Assembly: GCA_034769895.1 (NCBI GenBank)
Contig: CM068372.1
Location: 436,050,958 to 436,114,957 of the forward strand
DNA length: 64,000 nucleotides
From: Magicicada septendecula
Lineage: Eukaryota > Arthropoda > Insecta > Hemiptera > Cicadidae
Direction: 5' to 3'
Of this stretch, positions 9,438 to 21,689 are shown one piece after another; position 1 is the first letter of the stretch, and every line of letters starts with the position of its first letter. The notes under the pieces were generated by a model. The model had not been told where the DNA came from. It saw nothing but the letters and a program-made list of their open reading frames with translations, and searched no databases. A program made the translations under genes and the position numbers.

Positions 9438-11985
9438 TTAGTGAGGTTTGAACCTGCTTGCGACGTTCCTGCTCAAGGTCAGGATAAGTACAGGGAGCAT
9501 GAATGTCGAAGGCGCTGACTGGCCATGATGCTGACTCATGGGCCAACCAGGACGGACCATGCCACCATTGAGTATGACAGTGCAAACTACGAGGGAGGCA
9601 ACCGCGTGATAAAATGTCGGCAGGGTTGTCAGTTGAAGCTACATGATGCCAAGTTCCCCTGCTGCTAACAAGACGCTGTATTTCCGCGACACGGTTGGCC
9701 ACAAATACCTTCCAGCGGGAAGATTGTTGATGTATCCAATGCAACGCTATCATCGAGTCCGAATAGAGATATAGTCCGTCAAAAATGTAATTGATGGCGT
9801 TTAAAACCTTGGAAGTTAATTGCGCCAGCAATAAACAAGCACAAAGTTCAAGACGTGGTAGCGTTATCTGTTTCAGCGGAGCGACCCTAGATTTAGCACA
9901 CAACAAGTTTGACGATATGGCGCCGTTCGAATAGACCGCCCGCACATAAATGCAACACGCGTAACCTTTAGCCGAAGCGTCGGCAAACCCGTGAAGCTGT
10001 AATGAGCTAATTGGACAATTGTTCGAACTCTTAACCGACCTCGTAATCTTAAAATGAGTGTCGGAAACTAATTGAGAGTATAGTTCTAGCCACTGATTGG
10101 CTAATGACCCAGATAGGGGTTCGTCCCAATCTGTGCCCGCCGACCACAACTGTTGCACGAAATGCTTGCAGCAAAATGTGATGGGTGCGATAAGACCCAG
10201 CGGATCATAAATCCCAGCGATGACCGACAACACGCTTCTTTTGTTGAACACGGTCGAATTATCATCACCCCGAACGGTGTATAAAAAATTATCCTTATCA
10301 ACGTTCCATTGGATTCCCAATGTACGCACGTTTTGACCTTTGCTGAAGTCATGGGATACTTGGGCGCGAAGGGCCATAATCTTATGGTGGTTGGAAAACC
10401 ACTTATGTAACGTGAAACCATACCTACTTAGCAAATTCACGATCTCGTATTTCATTTTAGCTAACACGTTCGGATCATCCGAACCCGTTATAAGATCATC
10501 TACGTAAAAATCATTGGCTATGGCCCTAGAAGCTGCAGGGTAGTCGGATTTATTTTCGTAGGCTACCTGAGCCAAACAACGTGTAGCAAGGAAGGAAGCA
10601 CTAGCAGTGCCATACGTAACCGTCCTTAAAGCGTAATGTTGTAATTCCTTATGCGGCGCATCACGCCAAACGATGCGTTGCAGGTTTGAATCCTTTGGGT
10701 TAACCATGATTTGACGATACATCTTTTCTATGTCTGCAATAAGTACGTATCGGTGGGTACGGAACCGAACCATTATCGAAAACAGATCCTGCTGGATCGT
10801 AGGACCGACCATTAGAGTATCGTTGAGGGACAGATTATTTGTGGTTTTAGCGGAGGCGTCAAATACCACGCGCAATTTAGTGGTTAGGCTGGAGTCCTTG
10901 AAGACTGCGTGATGGGGCAAGTAAAAAATATCTGAGTTGTCAATCGACAAATCGTAATCATTAAGTGGAGACATGTGACCAAGTTTCAAGTATTCACTCA
11001 TGAACTCGCTATAATCCTTGTAAAGGATAGGGTTCTGCTTGAACTTGAACTCTAGCGATTGGAACCTGCGGATAGCTCCGCGGAGAGAATCTCCCAAATG
11101 AAATTTATCAAACCTGCGGGGCAGGGATACCACGAATCTCCCTTCGCGGTTGCGGCTAGTGTTTTCCACAAAATGTTTTTCACACGGCGAGTCCCCAGAG
11201 CAGGGTTCGCGACTAGAGATCTCCTCCAACTTCCAAAATTCTTTTAGTTGCGAGGAAATCTGACTATCATCCTTACAGACCATAAAGGACGAAACTGTTT
11301 TAGTTATGTCGACGTTGAAGGGTAAGTTACCGGCCAAAATAAATCCTAACTTAGTCTCCTGAATTATAGGAAAGTGCGGTCCGCGCATAAATTTAATAGG
11401 TTCAATTAGTTGGAGATAATATTGAGCGCCGAGTAGTACATCGACTTGCGCCGAGCAATGTAGGTGTGGATCAGCCAAGAATACGTGCTTGGGCAAATTC
11501 AAAGAGGCAAGTTCGAACGACTCCGCCGGTAAATCATTAGTTATACTGGGTAGTACGGCACAATGCACGTTTAATGTGAAGGGTTTATAGCGAGAATGTA
11601 GCCTTACCTTAGTACTAAAGTCAGCCTGGGAAAACGAGTTGTTTATACCCGTGATGGGCAGTTGCGATTTAACCAATTGGAGGCCCATTCTGCGGGCGAA
11701 ATCCATTGTGCAAAAGTTCGCCTGAGAACCGGAATCCAGTAAAATTCTAACGGGAAATTTCCTACCGCTCTTATTAGCGGTCATACAGACGGCGGTGGAT
11801 AAAAATATTGATTTATTTGTCTGCGACTTTAGTGAGCATTGGTTATTAATGGAAGCTCCGTCTCTGTTGGGGACATGAATTGTGGTGTGGTGACGCTTAG
11901 CACATTTTTTACAAGAAAATTTTGATGGACATTTTGAGCTTTCGTGACCCGGACGAAGGTAATTTAAACAAAGTTTGTTTTTTTA
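9226..11985 (-). pseudogene. pol: BEL/Pao pol, protease-reverse transcriptase-RNase H part
   Basis: Makes and matures the cDNA intermediate. The frame is open from about 11985, where it encodes a zinc-knuckle remnant (CPSK ... CKKCAKRHH), into the protease with LLDSGS just after the ATG at 11784. The RT palm follows with DIEKMYRQI and YVDD (10495-10506), then the RNase H segment with FADASAKGYACC, LPRLELCA and YSDSMIALHWI, and NPADILSRG. Length and order match Pao-type pol. The frame runs off into a nonsense tail near 9270, where a one-base shift moves to the integrase frame. In the second knuckle the usual second Cys is Tyr (LCLNYLRPGH). A second shift near 11985 separates it from the first knuckle. 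Confidence 0.92.
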
Positions 11986-12065
11986 CTATAACGTTTCTTC
12001 TGTCGGGGACAGACAGCGATGTGAATTGTAAGCAGTCGATAATTCTATGTTCGCCGTTACATAGT

Positions 12066-13064
12066 CTACATAAATTGTTTCTGAAATGAGAATGGAATGC
12101 CCCCCCTAGGAGCGCTTATCTGTTTAACTGCCTTGCGATAAGGAGACTTAACGCTTTTATTCAACCTGCTCGTTGGGGTAGTCGCGTTATCAAGATTTTG
12201 TAGCAATTTTCTGCGTGAATTTAGAAAATTCATAAAATTATTAAAGTCAGGGAATTTATGTTCCGACAAACTCTCTTTCCACAACCGGAAAGTGTAACTA
12301 TCAAGTTTTTTAGCTAAGTAATGTATGACAATAATTTCGAATGTGTTAACCGGCAAGTTGAGATTATTTAAAGCATTTACATTAGCTGAGATTTCATCAA
12401 TGAATTTAGATATGCTGACTTGGGATTCTTGTTGAACCAATGGTACGTCCAGGACATTCCCGACATGGTGGGCGGAAACAATTAGCTTACTGTCATATCT
12501 ATTCTTCAACAGATCGATAGCCACCGCGTAATTCTCATGAGTGATTGGTAATGACTTTATTACGTTAAGCGCCTCGCCATATAATGACGAGTGCAAATAG
12601 TGAAGTTTCTGTATGTCCGTCAGATCGGCTCTGACGTGAATTAGTTCAAGAAAAATGTGATAATAATGTTGCCACTCAACAATACTACCCGCAAACCGTG
12701 GTAATTTGATTGGTTCCAACTTAATGGGGGGTGTTTTAAGCTGTTTACTTTCAGCATTAATTAATGGTTTCTGGTTCATATGCTCAGCTTGCTCCAGCAG
12801 GTGTTGCAATTTACACTCTATATTACAAAGATCGTCTTCCGTTTGTACCCTATCACTCGCTAAAGCAAAGTCCGCTTCCTCGGATTCGATTTGGGATTGA
12901 ATCTCATCGTATTTGGTGGATAATTCCATCAAATGTCGCAGTTTTATTTTCAGCGCATGATGATCGCTGGTTTCCAAATCGAAGTTGTCCGCGAAAGTAT
13001 TCACGCGTGATATTGAGGCTTTAATTGTGCCTCGTTTTTTTATTAGAGCCTTTACATCTGCCAT
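12066..13064 (-). CDS. gag: BEL/Pao gag (DUF1759-type)
   Basis: Structural protein of the retrotransposon particle. 332 residues from a clear ATG at 13064. The N-terminal third is charged and helical. The gag core follows, with LPRFAGSIVEWQHYYHIF, LTDIQKLHYLHSSL and a GEALNVIKSLPIT block, which are the recognisable signposts of the DUF1759 family. It stops at TAG just before the nucleocapsid. In a neighbouring frame immediately downstream, a CX2CX3HX4C knuckle (CRLCNGEHRIIDC) is encoded at about 12020-12063. Gag is thus separated from its knuckle by a one-base shift and from pol by another. This could be decay, assembly indels or, less likely, programmed shifts. Confidence 0.85.
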   Translation of the reverse strand: MADVKALIKKRGTIKASISRVNTFADNFDLETSDHHALKIKLRHLMELSTKYDEIQSQIESEEADFALASDRVQTEDDLCNIECKLQHLLEQAEHMNQKPLINAESKQLKTPPIKLEPIKLPRFAGSIVEWQHYYHIFLELIHVRADLTDIQKLHYLHSSLYGEALNVIKSLPITHENYAVAIDLLKNRYDSKLIVSAHHVGNVLDVPLVQQESQVSISKFIDEISANVNALNNLNLPVNTFEIIVIHYLAKKLDSYTFRLWKESLSEHKFPDFNNFMNFLNSRRKLLQNLDNATTPTSRLNKSVKSPYRKAVKQISAPRGGIPFSFQKQFM

Positions 13065-13850
13065 TATTACAATTTAAAAAAAAAAAGAAAAATACTTTGG
13101 AAGAATTTGAGCATAGAGCATGTGAACCATAAACGTAAGTTTTGATAAATTTGAATACGTTGCGGCAGCTAGCGATCTGGTTTATATGGACATAATACTT
13201 GCCAGAACATAGGATTACTCTCTCTATTAATCAAGCTTTGTTGGCAATTAAAATTATTAAAATTATGAATTTAAATGATAGTCACATATATTTTTATCTT
13301 TGATATTTGAACTCACAATGAACTGCCAACCACTTACTAAGTTGTATTGTGTAATAATGGTGTGTGTTTATACAAAGGTGTTGAAAAATAGCTACTAAAT
13401 GTAAAATATTGGTAAACGTTAAATATAAGTAAAAGTTCATAGTCACGTGGACGTTGATCCAGTCGTGCTGAAGCTGGCTTCGATCCCGTTGCTCGATCCT
13501 GTTAGGAGCTGTTGCACCTCCTGTCTCTACTGGTCAGATGACGCCTTATGTTGTAGCCCTCCGTAAATTAAAGCTGTGGAACTTTTTTTACGTGAAATCG
13601 CAAATGCCGTCCTGCCGTGTCCCGTCGTCTCTGGTCTACTGCTCTGCCGAATCTTGTCGTGTTGACTGCGACGTAGTTTACAAAAAATGGTGTCGCTCAG
13701 GACGAAAATGATGTCGCTTGCGGACGAAAATGTGGTCGCTCAGGACCAAGAAATGCTGCCCGTAGGGCGAGAATAAATCCAGCTCGGTTGGACCAAAAAT
13801 GTTGTCGTTTTTGGGCCAAAAATAAGAAATCCGGCCCGGAGGACCAAAAA
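13065..13850 (-). other. BEL/Pao leader with degenerate tandem motif
   Basis: Non-coding 5' leader between the 5' LTR and gag. On the minus strand, the first 170 bases after the LTR contain about six spaced copies of a motif like CATTTTTGGTCC followed by a GAGC-type word (13680-13850 region). The copy touching the LTR (TTTTTGGTCCTCC) occupies the primer-binding-site position. Confidence 0.6.
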
Positions 13851-14315
13851 TGTTGCGGATTGGAAGCTCTTGAAAATCTTGAGTTGTTCCAATGACGCTA
13901 TGTTGGAAAGGCTGGGTTTTTGAACGAAAAGAAGTGGACTGTAATTCTGTCGTTTGAAATGCGTTTATTGAAATGTTAGGATTTATAGACCATGGTCGAA
14001 ACGTGCGGATGTTTTTGGGGCCATAACGCCCATAAATTTAATTTTGAAAAAAGTCGCAGTCCATTATAAATTGACGCAGGTTGTCTTAGTAAATTAATAA
14101 GTATGATACATAATTAAGAATGATCCAGAAGCCGCGGCTGGAAGAGAGAATTTTAACGAGAGTACAGCTCGGAGCCTGGTTAGAAACTAAACTAACTTGT
14201 CTCCCGTCGGTCAGCTGACCGCCGGCAGCGCTTGATAATCAAGTGACGTCACCGCCCGTGTCGCATTGCAGTAGTTACTACACACAGCTGATAAACAAAG
14301 TACAAAGTTTGAACA
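13851..14315 (-). repeat. BEL/Pao 5' LTR (right in window)
   Basis: 465 bp, same ends as the left LTR. It should contain the promoter of the element on the minus strand; no clear TATA box is seen. Confidence 0.93.
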
Positions 14316-14320
14316 ACGCC
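14316..14320. repeat. Target-site duplication of BEL/Pao element, right
   Basis: ACGCC, identical to 6757-6761. Confidence 0.85.
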
Positions 14321-15449
14321 TATCAGTAAGCACCACCAACTCATTGCCGTTGTTGCGAATCGGAGGTTCCTGGTTCTGACCTTGAAAGGGCAGTCATACA
14401 ACAATATTTTTCTGCCTAAACAAAAAAAAAATTAACAAACCACCAAACGCCCTACGTGGTGTTTTTATGCTACCCATGATACTTATTACGGCGCCTGGCT
14501 GTTATCGGGTTCGTCCAGACCACTCTCACGTTTCTCGTCTCAAGACATCTTGTAGGACCTGGTGGAAGGTGCACTTTTTGTCACGAGGCCCAATTAACGT
14601 TTTTCGCCGTTACGTTAGCTTTCTGAACCACCATATAAGTGCTTAATGTTTATTCAACTATTTCTCTTCACTTTCGCGAGTGACTGCATCCTCTGTAGGC
14701 GTGTAATGGTACATTTCCTTAGGCATTGCAAAAAACTATTTTCGTGTGCAAGGAGTATCAGAAAGCGATAGAATGGGATTTTTCGTACGTGACGTTTGGT
14801 ATGAGAAGCGTTCTCGGCAGCTGTACGTGCCTGATAACGAATTTTACACATTCATGGAGCGTTGCATCAGTCAACTGAACGATGTTCTCACAGGAAAGCA
14901 GATAAAACTGGTTAGCGCGGGAACGCGGAGAGAGACAGGGGAGGACGCTTAGGCGTAGCGTCAGTCAGTCGCGGAAAATCATCGGAGGGAGCAGTCGCGT
15001 CTCAGGCACAAATTTGGTGCCGAGAAGTAAAAAATGTAACTAAAAGTATTTGTTAGTTGTGCCTCGGACAAAATTATAAGTTTAAAAGCAGTTTAAAGTA
15101 AAGTTAAAAGCAGTCATAATCTAACGCCAAACAGTACAGACGGCAGCGGCAGTGACTCAAGAAGGCCGCGTCTGGGAAAAAATGTAGCTATGTAAAAAAC
15201 AGTATCAGCATTGCCTCGGATGACATGTAGTTAAAGTTTTAATGTCCAACAGTGCGCGCACGTAAAGAAAAGTATGACTCGGCGGTATTACGTACTACCC
15301 GGCCACGTGGTGCTCGCGAGAGCGAACTGGAATACGAAAGACAGATATGTAAAAAGACAAAAAGAAAAGTAAAATAAAACCGAGTGTGGGGAAAGTATTT
15401 GGCCAATTTAATTTAATATATTTAAAGTTTTGAACTAAAATTATATATA

Positions 15450-15450
<1 letters not shown>
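14321..15450. other. Unassigned region, possible relic of another LTR element
   Basis: An open frame at 14746-14952 lacks an upstream ATG and matches nothing I know. At 15013-15027 the sequence TTTGGTGCCGAGAAG follows a CA. It looks like a BEL-type primer-binding site at an LTR end, but no second LTR or coding region is seen. Elevated GC over 14940-15310 contrasts with the surroundings. Confidence 0.3.
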
Positions 15451-15452
<2 letters not shown>

Positions 15453-15500
<48 letters not shown>

Positions 15501-15520
15501 TGTGAGAGAGCGAGCGAGTA
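15453..15520. repeat. GA-rich microsatellite
   Basis: Long (GA)n run with ACAG interruptions, continuing as degenerate GAGA sequence. Confidence 0.9.
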
Positions 15521-17105
15521 AAAAAGGGGGTGAGAGTAGAGATAGAGAGAAGTAAGAGTTTAAAAGGTACTGATTTGCGTTATAAGTTTATAATTAATGA
15601 CAAAGAAAAGAACATAACAAAACTACTAAAAATGTATATTAGTATTAACAGGCGTTAAGTTATTTATCCGTTACCTAACCGTAACCTATAGGCCTACTCT
15701 GCGTTAGAACGGTTCGTCTAACGAATTTGCGAGTCTTCTGTGAGGGAAAGTTTTTGTTTTAAATTGTTTTCAGGCGGAACGTTGATACGGTTTCCACATT
15801 TCCACCTATAAATATCCGGTGGTGACCCTAGGGCTTTTGGTGTTTTTGGGAATCTTCTGAAGGTAAGTAAGGTAAGTAAAGTTAGTAACGGGGCTTCATT
15901 TCTTCCTTTTATTTTTATTCGTAATTATTTTGAATAATTACAGGCGCTCCCATAATCCAGTATCGCCAAATGGCGGCTGCTTGTGCTGATCCTTCTCTGA
16001 AAGACGACGTGCTGTTTTTGTAATCTAGAACACTACTGGCAGTAAGTGCCTCTAACTCAACGCCATTGCAAATCGCTTCGCGGTTTAACATTTTAAACAA
16101 TGCTAGTCAACAATAATTCCCTTCCTTAAAAGAAAGTAGGAACAGAGACTTAATAAACACCAAACAGCACATTGATGTTACTTATAATAGTTTACATGGC
16201 GTCATACAGTTGTCGGCTTCTTTTGGACAATGCAAAACCCTGTCGCACGACTCTTGATTCAGGACATAATGCGTTATAGACCAATATTACTTTATTGCTT
16301 TAGCTCTGACACAGCTGTCAAGTGCCTCGATATATAACTGTTTTCCTATCTATCTTATCACATAGATAAGTGTGCCCATCATAACCTAGTAAACGAGCTG
16401 CTACAAGATTCTCGTAGAGAGTAGAACCAGGCTATCCACTTTTGAGGCATAATACAGTTGAAAAAACATCATCCTATGAAATTACAATTGGCGCATTTAC
16501 TCGTTACTGTTCATTTCTAAAAACAGGAAATTTCATTGCTTTCCATGACTTTTTTGTTACTTTCCTTAAGATCTTCCCTCAGGAACTAGTCTTGTCAACT
16601 CTCTTGACAAGCTACGGTATTATTTTATGTTTGCTCCGCCCAGTTTTCAGAATAATAATTCTGCCATAATTATTAGTCAACCATGAGATGACTTATCAAA
16701 ACGTCTCGATTTTGATTTCAAAATATGTCTTTTTTTAGCCAAAAACTCTTCTAAGCATACTATCCTTTTTGTCTCTAAGTACACCGCTTCATGTTAGTAT
16801 GTGACAGGTATGCAGGGCTGTATGCATTTCTTACTATTCACTATATAAGAAGCAACTTCTCACAGAGCCAATAACTCTGAATCCTCTTAAACGTACTCAT
16901 TTCTTTTCATACATTCTACATAATTACCATCAGTTTCATATAATTGTTCGGTAGTTAATTTAGCTTTTAAAAGTTTGTACAGTTTAAATGTTCTATAGCC
17001 ACTTCTAACAAGCTGTTTTTACTCGGTCATTTGAACATATCGATTAAATTACTAATTTAACAAAGTGTTTCAACTCTGGCTTAAATAGAGAAACTTTTAG
17101 TTATA
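15521..17105. other. Non-coding spacer
   Basis: No gene recognised. GGTAAGTA appears twice near 15858-15880 and a TATAAATA near 15806, but nothing coding is attached to them. Confidence 0.45.
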
Positions 17106-18806
17106 TCTTTCTTTTCTTACTTGTGTTACGACGTCACAGAACAATCTACGTGTTTCTCGAACGAGAAAGTTAGTTTGCCTGACTAACTGACATAGAATCA
17201 ACGTAGAGCAAAAACTACTGAATGGATATCAATGAAACTTTGAACATAGCTTCATCATAGGTCTTAGGTGCTCACTAAGAAACGGTTTTAAAAACTTTCA
17301 CTCCTAAGGGGCAACCCCCCCCTATTGTATGTATGTATCTATGTATGTATGTTCCACATCTCCTCCTAAACCACTGGACCGATTTCAACCAAACTTGGCA
17401 CAAATATTTTACGCGACGGAAGAACCAACATAGGTGAGGTGCTTTTTTCGATGGGGTCCTTTGGGGGGTTCTTTGGGGTCTTCCACACCTCCTCCTAAAC
17501 CACTGGACCGATTTCAACCAAACTTGGCACAAATATTGTACGCAACGGGAGAACCAACATAGGATAGGTGTTTTTTCGATGGGTTCCTTTGGGGGTTCTT
17601 TGGGGTCTTCCACATTTCCTCCTAAACCACTGGACCGATTTCAACCAAACTTGGCACAAATATTTTACGCGACGGGAGAACCAACATAGGATAGGTGTTT
17701 TTTTCGATGGGGTCCTTTGGGGTCTTCCACATCTCCTCCTAAAAAACTGGACCGATTTCAACCAAACTTGGCACAAATATTGTACGCAACGGGAGAACCA
17801 ACATAGGATAGGTGTTTTCTTCGATGGGGTCCTTTGGGGTCTTCCACATCTCCTCCAAACCACTGGACCGATTTCAACCAAACTTGGCACAAATATTTTA
17901 CTCAACGGGAGAACCAACGTAGGGTAGGTGTTTTTTCGATACGATCCTTTGGGGGGTCCTTTGGGTCTTAAAAACTATTAGATCTGGTTACTATGGCAAC
18001 CCAATAGAATAGACTCTGGTTACCATAGCATCGGTGGAAGTCTCCCGCGTAGGAAATAGCGCGGGAGTCGTCCGACGGGCCTTCCCCGGAGTTCATCCAC
18101 GGAACCCGGAGAGTCTTAGGTCGGATCCCGCGAAAGACGGCGGGGCCAGAGTCCACGGTTCTTATAAATAAAGATATAGGTTATGATATCAAAGGTGGTG
18201 TATGCATCTTAAGAAACTTCTAAATAGTGTGTGAATTTAGAGTTGTTTCAGTTTGAATTTAAAAGTGGATAAGTTAAGATCGAAGTAAGTTATAAGCGAG
18301 TATAAAAAACAAAGTTTTGATAGCAAATGTATTCAGATCATGGTGTTCAGACAATATAAATGCACTTGCTTCAGTTTGAATTTAAAAATTGATAAGCTGA
18401 AGTCTATAGAGGTATTGTATTGTTAGAATAAGTTTAGGAGACACTAATTTAACAAATGCCTTATTTCAACATTAACACAATGAATTATAAAAGACAGTAA
18501 ATACGCAGCGAGTGCAAGTACTGTAGACATTTTATTGAAAACTAATTTAGCTGTTCGCCCTCTCCCAGAGTTAGAAATCGAGCAGGAGCATCGCGCGCAA
18601 CAGAATTCTTCTCCAGATATAAGAATACAGTTTATGACATGTTCTTAAACAGGTGCGCTACAGAGTATTCCTCCAGTGAGAATGCGAACGTAACAATATA
18701 AGGAAGATTATACAATATACAAGTAATATAACGTTAGAACAAGAATAGGTGCCTATGAGCCTATGAATAAATTATGAACCCGAGCAACGCTGGGTAAATC
18801 GGCTAG
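17106..18806 (+). mobile_element. Probable non-autonomous Helitron with satellite array
   Basis: The block 17216-17315 is nearly identical to 18874-18970 inside the next Helitron, and the following array (17354-17965) matches, inverted, the array in the Helitron at 31-33 kb. A shared segment after the array, ending in GGTTACTATGGCAACCCAAT, also matches that element. A GC-rich non-coding stretch lies at 18030-18150. The 3' end is placed at CTAG (18803-18806) after an imperfect CCGAGC/GCTGGG hairpin. The base after CTAG is A rather than the expected T, and the 5' TC at 17106 is a guess, so both ends are uncertain. No Rep/helicase is encoded. Confidence 0.55.
17354..17965 (-). repeat. Satellite array, five units of about 117-129 bp
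   Basis: Five copies of a unit containing CACTGGACCGATTTCAACCA, with spacings of about 129, 127, 117 and 116. Length differences come from the GGGGTCCTTTGGGG segment. Same monomer, opposite strand, as 31250-32950. Confidence 0.9.
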
Positions 18807-18815
18807 ATATAGATA

Positions 18816-19356
18816 TCTATATAAGCCAAATACCACTGACTGACTCACTGATCACGATATCTCTGAAAGCACTGAATGGATATCAATGAAACTTTGAACG
18901 TAGCTTCATCATAGGTCTCAGGTGCTCACTAAGAAACGGTTTTAAAAACTTTCACTCCTAAGGGGCAAAAAACCAAATAATGAAATTTATCGCGGGAATT
19001 GCATACTTTGTAAATGAAGTGGTTGACATCTCAGTTTATTGGAAACCCCGAATACATTTAGTTCTGAGTTTTTAATCATTGTTTTAAATTGAAAAACTTC
19101 GTTGTTTGCAGGTTCTTATAGTCGAGAAAATTTCGAAGTTCAATTAATTAATAAATGTATGTCCTTTTTTTTCTCGGAAAAGGCTCTAGCGATTTTCTCG
19201 AAATAAATAATAAATAGCTGTTGCTATGAATGTAAATAAACAAACTGAGAGTTGAGAATTTGTACAATCTATCTAATCCTATACTATTAAGCGAGCAATA
19301 ATTGTACAATTACGTACAACGTGAAACTCCGTAGCGAAGCACGGGTATTTTGCTAG
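18816..19356 (+). mobile_element. Short non-autonomous Helitron
   Basis: 541 bp. It begins TCTATATAAGCCAAATACC after an A and ends CTAG before a T, the A|T target and TC...CTAG ends of Helitrons. A hairpin CCGT...ACGG sits about 9 bases before the CTAG. No coding sequence. It abuts the preceding Helitron with only 9 bp between. Confidence 0.78.
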
Positions 19357-20976
19357 TAAATGATATAAGACAATACACATATATTCTTTCATTATCCATA
19401 CACAATTAAATATTTTTAAGATAAACATGACAAATTATGCAAATATATGTATCAGAAAATATAAAAATCTTATTAATAACTTTAATAAAACATATTTAAA
19501 TTTTGAAACTACAGATATAAAATAATAAATTTTAATTAAAAAGTATTAAAATTATATGCAATATATAATAAGTAATAGGCGTATGTAATGTGTGTGTGTG
19601 TGTGTGTGTGTGCACGTGCGTGCGTGAGTGAGTGAGCCTGAATAGTCAAATGGAAAATATATAAACATACTCCCCATCTCGAAAATTTTTACCTGCCCTG
19701 GAAAATATTTTGCATCTCCTGACTGCGGGCCTGACTAGAACCCGAACTGCTCCTGACAAACGAAATCATCAACAAATGACTCGATGCAGGACAAGAGCAG
19801 TTTCTTGAATAATTTTCGAGACCACTGGGAAAAGTGATATCGTGCGCTAACTTCCAGGAGAATAAAAGTGTCCTTTGATTTTGATATCAAGATGGTGTTC
19901 AGCAACTTGGACAGACATTGAAAGTCACAACTGGAGGCTTGAGGTAACGGAATGCGCTTGCTGGAGCCAGGACATTCAACAACGCAGAACTGACACCATG
20001 TCGTCTCTGTCGAAAGATATCGGAGGGTCTACTGGAAGAGTTGGCTAACCAGGTAAGGAGTCATAGCACACTGCTTCATCGGCCGCCGGATCTGAGACGA
20101 CTCAAAGAACGACAAATGTTTCCTCTGTGTAGTCAGGGGAAGACATCAGCGTTGCTTTTTTTTGAATAATTCTAACAGAAATTGGTCTAATTTTTTGAAA
20201 ATTAATATCTTTTTCTTTCAATATTGTTTATATTTTAGAATTAAGATTAAATACATCCCAAGCCCCAACTGGAACTTGTACAGTAATCATTGACAATTAT
20301 TGGTTTCAGTCGTAATTGGTGCCATCGAGATTGGTGAGAACACTAGCAATGTGTGTATGTATGAGGTATCTTTCATGCGTGTGACAATGAGTCCCTGGGG
20401 ATTCGTCCTGTCATGTACGTACATGTTCATGTTTGCAAGAACGCCCAGACACAAACGACACGGTATCATGATACGTTAAATGTTAATTACTAGTACCTCC
20501 CACATGAACACCTATACCAGTTCGATAGAGACATGGCTAGACTTAGGTATGGTATTATGCAACGCTAATGGATAATATTGAATAAAATACATATGAATAC
20601 CAATTGTAATAAATTATATTACGTAAAATATAATGTAGAAAATTAAACTATATAATTAATACATTGTATAATTGAATATTTATACACTAACAATAAAATA
20701 TATGTTAGTAATGATAAATACACTTCCGTACAAAAATGGTTTATTCATGTATATAGTTTAAAAATACTTATTTTAAACAAATTACAACTTTATATTTTTG
20801 AAATTAACTTATGAAACTAAAACTCTGTTTTCTCACAAGTTAAGGAAATGAGTTATTAAACATATTAAACAGTCCTTGTTCGTTAAATTTTTTATTGATT
20901 TTGTTTTCTGACAAGATTACAAAGTCCCCCTTCCCCATGGGGGACACAGTGAGAACCAGCCACAAAACATTATATC
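19357..20976. other. Non-coding spacer with a TG microsatellite
   Basis: (TG)n at about 19589-19612. No other feature recognised. Confidence 0.5.
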
Positions 20977-21085
20977 TAGATACAACTATTTCACTAACGA
21001 CTCGGAACACAAAGTTTCTTATGAGTAAAAACATAAAGTTTTACCTTACAACCTAACAATTTCGTTAGTGAAATAGTTGTATTTA
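20977..21085. repeat. Inverted repeat, 24-nt arms
   Basis: 20977-21000 and 21062-21085 are reverse complements with one mismatch, separated by 61 bases. It may be the remnant of a small foldback or MITE. No target duplication was found. Confidence 0.6.
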
Positions 21086-21689
21086 GCTAAGTAACGGACA
21101 CGTCATGAACAACGAAATCCAAGAATAATATCTAGATTATTAAATTTTTATAGCTTTATTTCCATACAGCTTAGTAATATCTATACTTCTATTATACTGT
21201 GTTTACTTACTAACAGATATCTTATTTTTGATATTATTAAATTACAGATTCCGAGGTAAAAGTATTAGAAGACGGGAGCAGGGCTTGTAGGGCCTAGGCC
21301 TAAAAAATTAAACTCAATCAATTAATTAAATGATATTGTTCAAATATATGTATAGTATACATACATGTTGCTATGTACTTGAATTGCCTGCTAATGATGT
21401 ATACAACTTTATTTTATGGAAGCTTTACGAATTAAATAAACTCATTCACAGTAACACTACTGAATAATAAATAATTAGAATGAATAATGAGTTAGGTATC
21501 AATACAAAATAAATAACTTTATGGTATCAACTTTCCATGTAATAATTTCAAGAATATTTCGTTATCAAACTACAACTACTATCATAAATTCAATGAACTA
21601 TCATAAATATAATGTAAGTCATTATATAAAGAATAATTAAGTCTAGTACCGGTACTTCAGAAAGACAAGGGCTATTGATTTTGGTGAAG
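21086..21689. other. AT-rich non-coding spacer
   Basis: Nothing recognised. Confidence 0.5.

Larger units (their letters stand above)
6762..14315 (-). mobile_element. BEL/Pao LTR retrotransposon, structurally complete
   Basis: 7554 bp, minus strand, with two 465-bp LTRs (TG...CA ends) that differ at about six positions by eye, and a 5-bp duplication. In transcriptional order: 5' LTR, a leader with degenerate repeats, gag (DUF1759 type), zinc knuckles, an aspartic protease (DSGS), reverse transcriptase with YVDD, the Pao-type RNase H (Peptidase_A17 region), an H2C2-D-D-E integrase with a DUF5641-like tail, then a membrane-type reading frame and the 3' LTR. The protein order PR-RT-RH-IN is that of BEL/Pao. 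At least three frameshifts interrupt gag-pol, two of them at homopolymer runs, so this copy as read cannot make a complete polyprotein. Confidence 0.95.

Noticed and set aside
14746-14952. 68-codon frame with a protein-like composition
   Set aside because: No upstream ATG, no recognised family, and short length. Not enough to call a gene or exon.
17275-17927. Long open frames at 17.3-17.9 kb
   Set aside because: Same satellite as at 31-33 kb, inverted.
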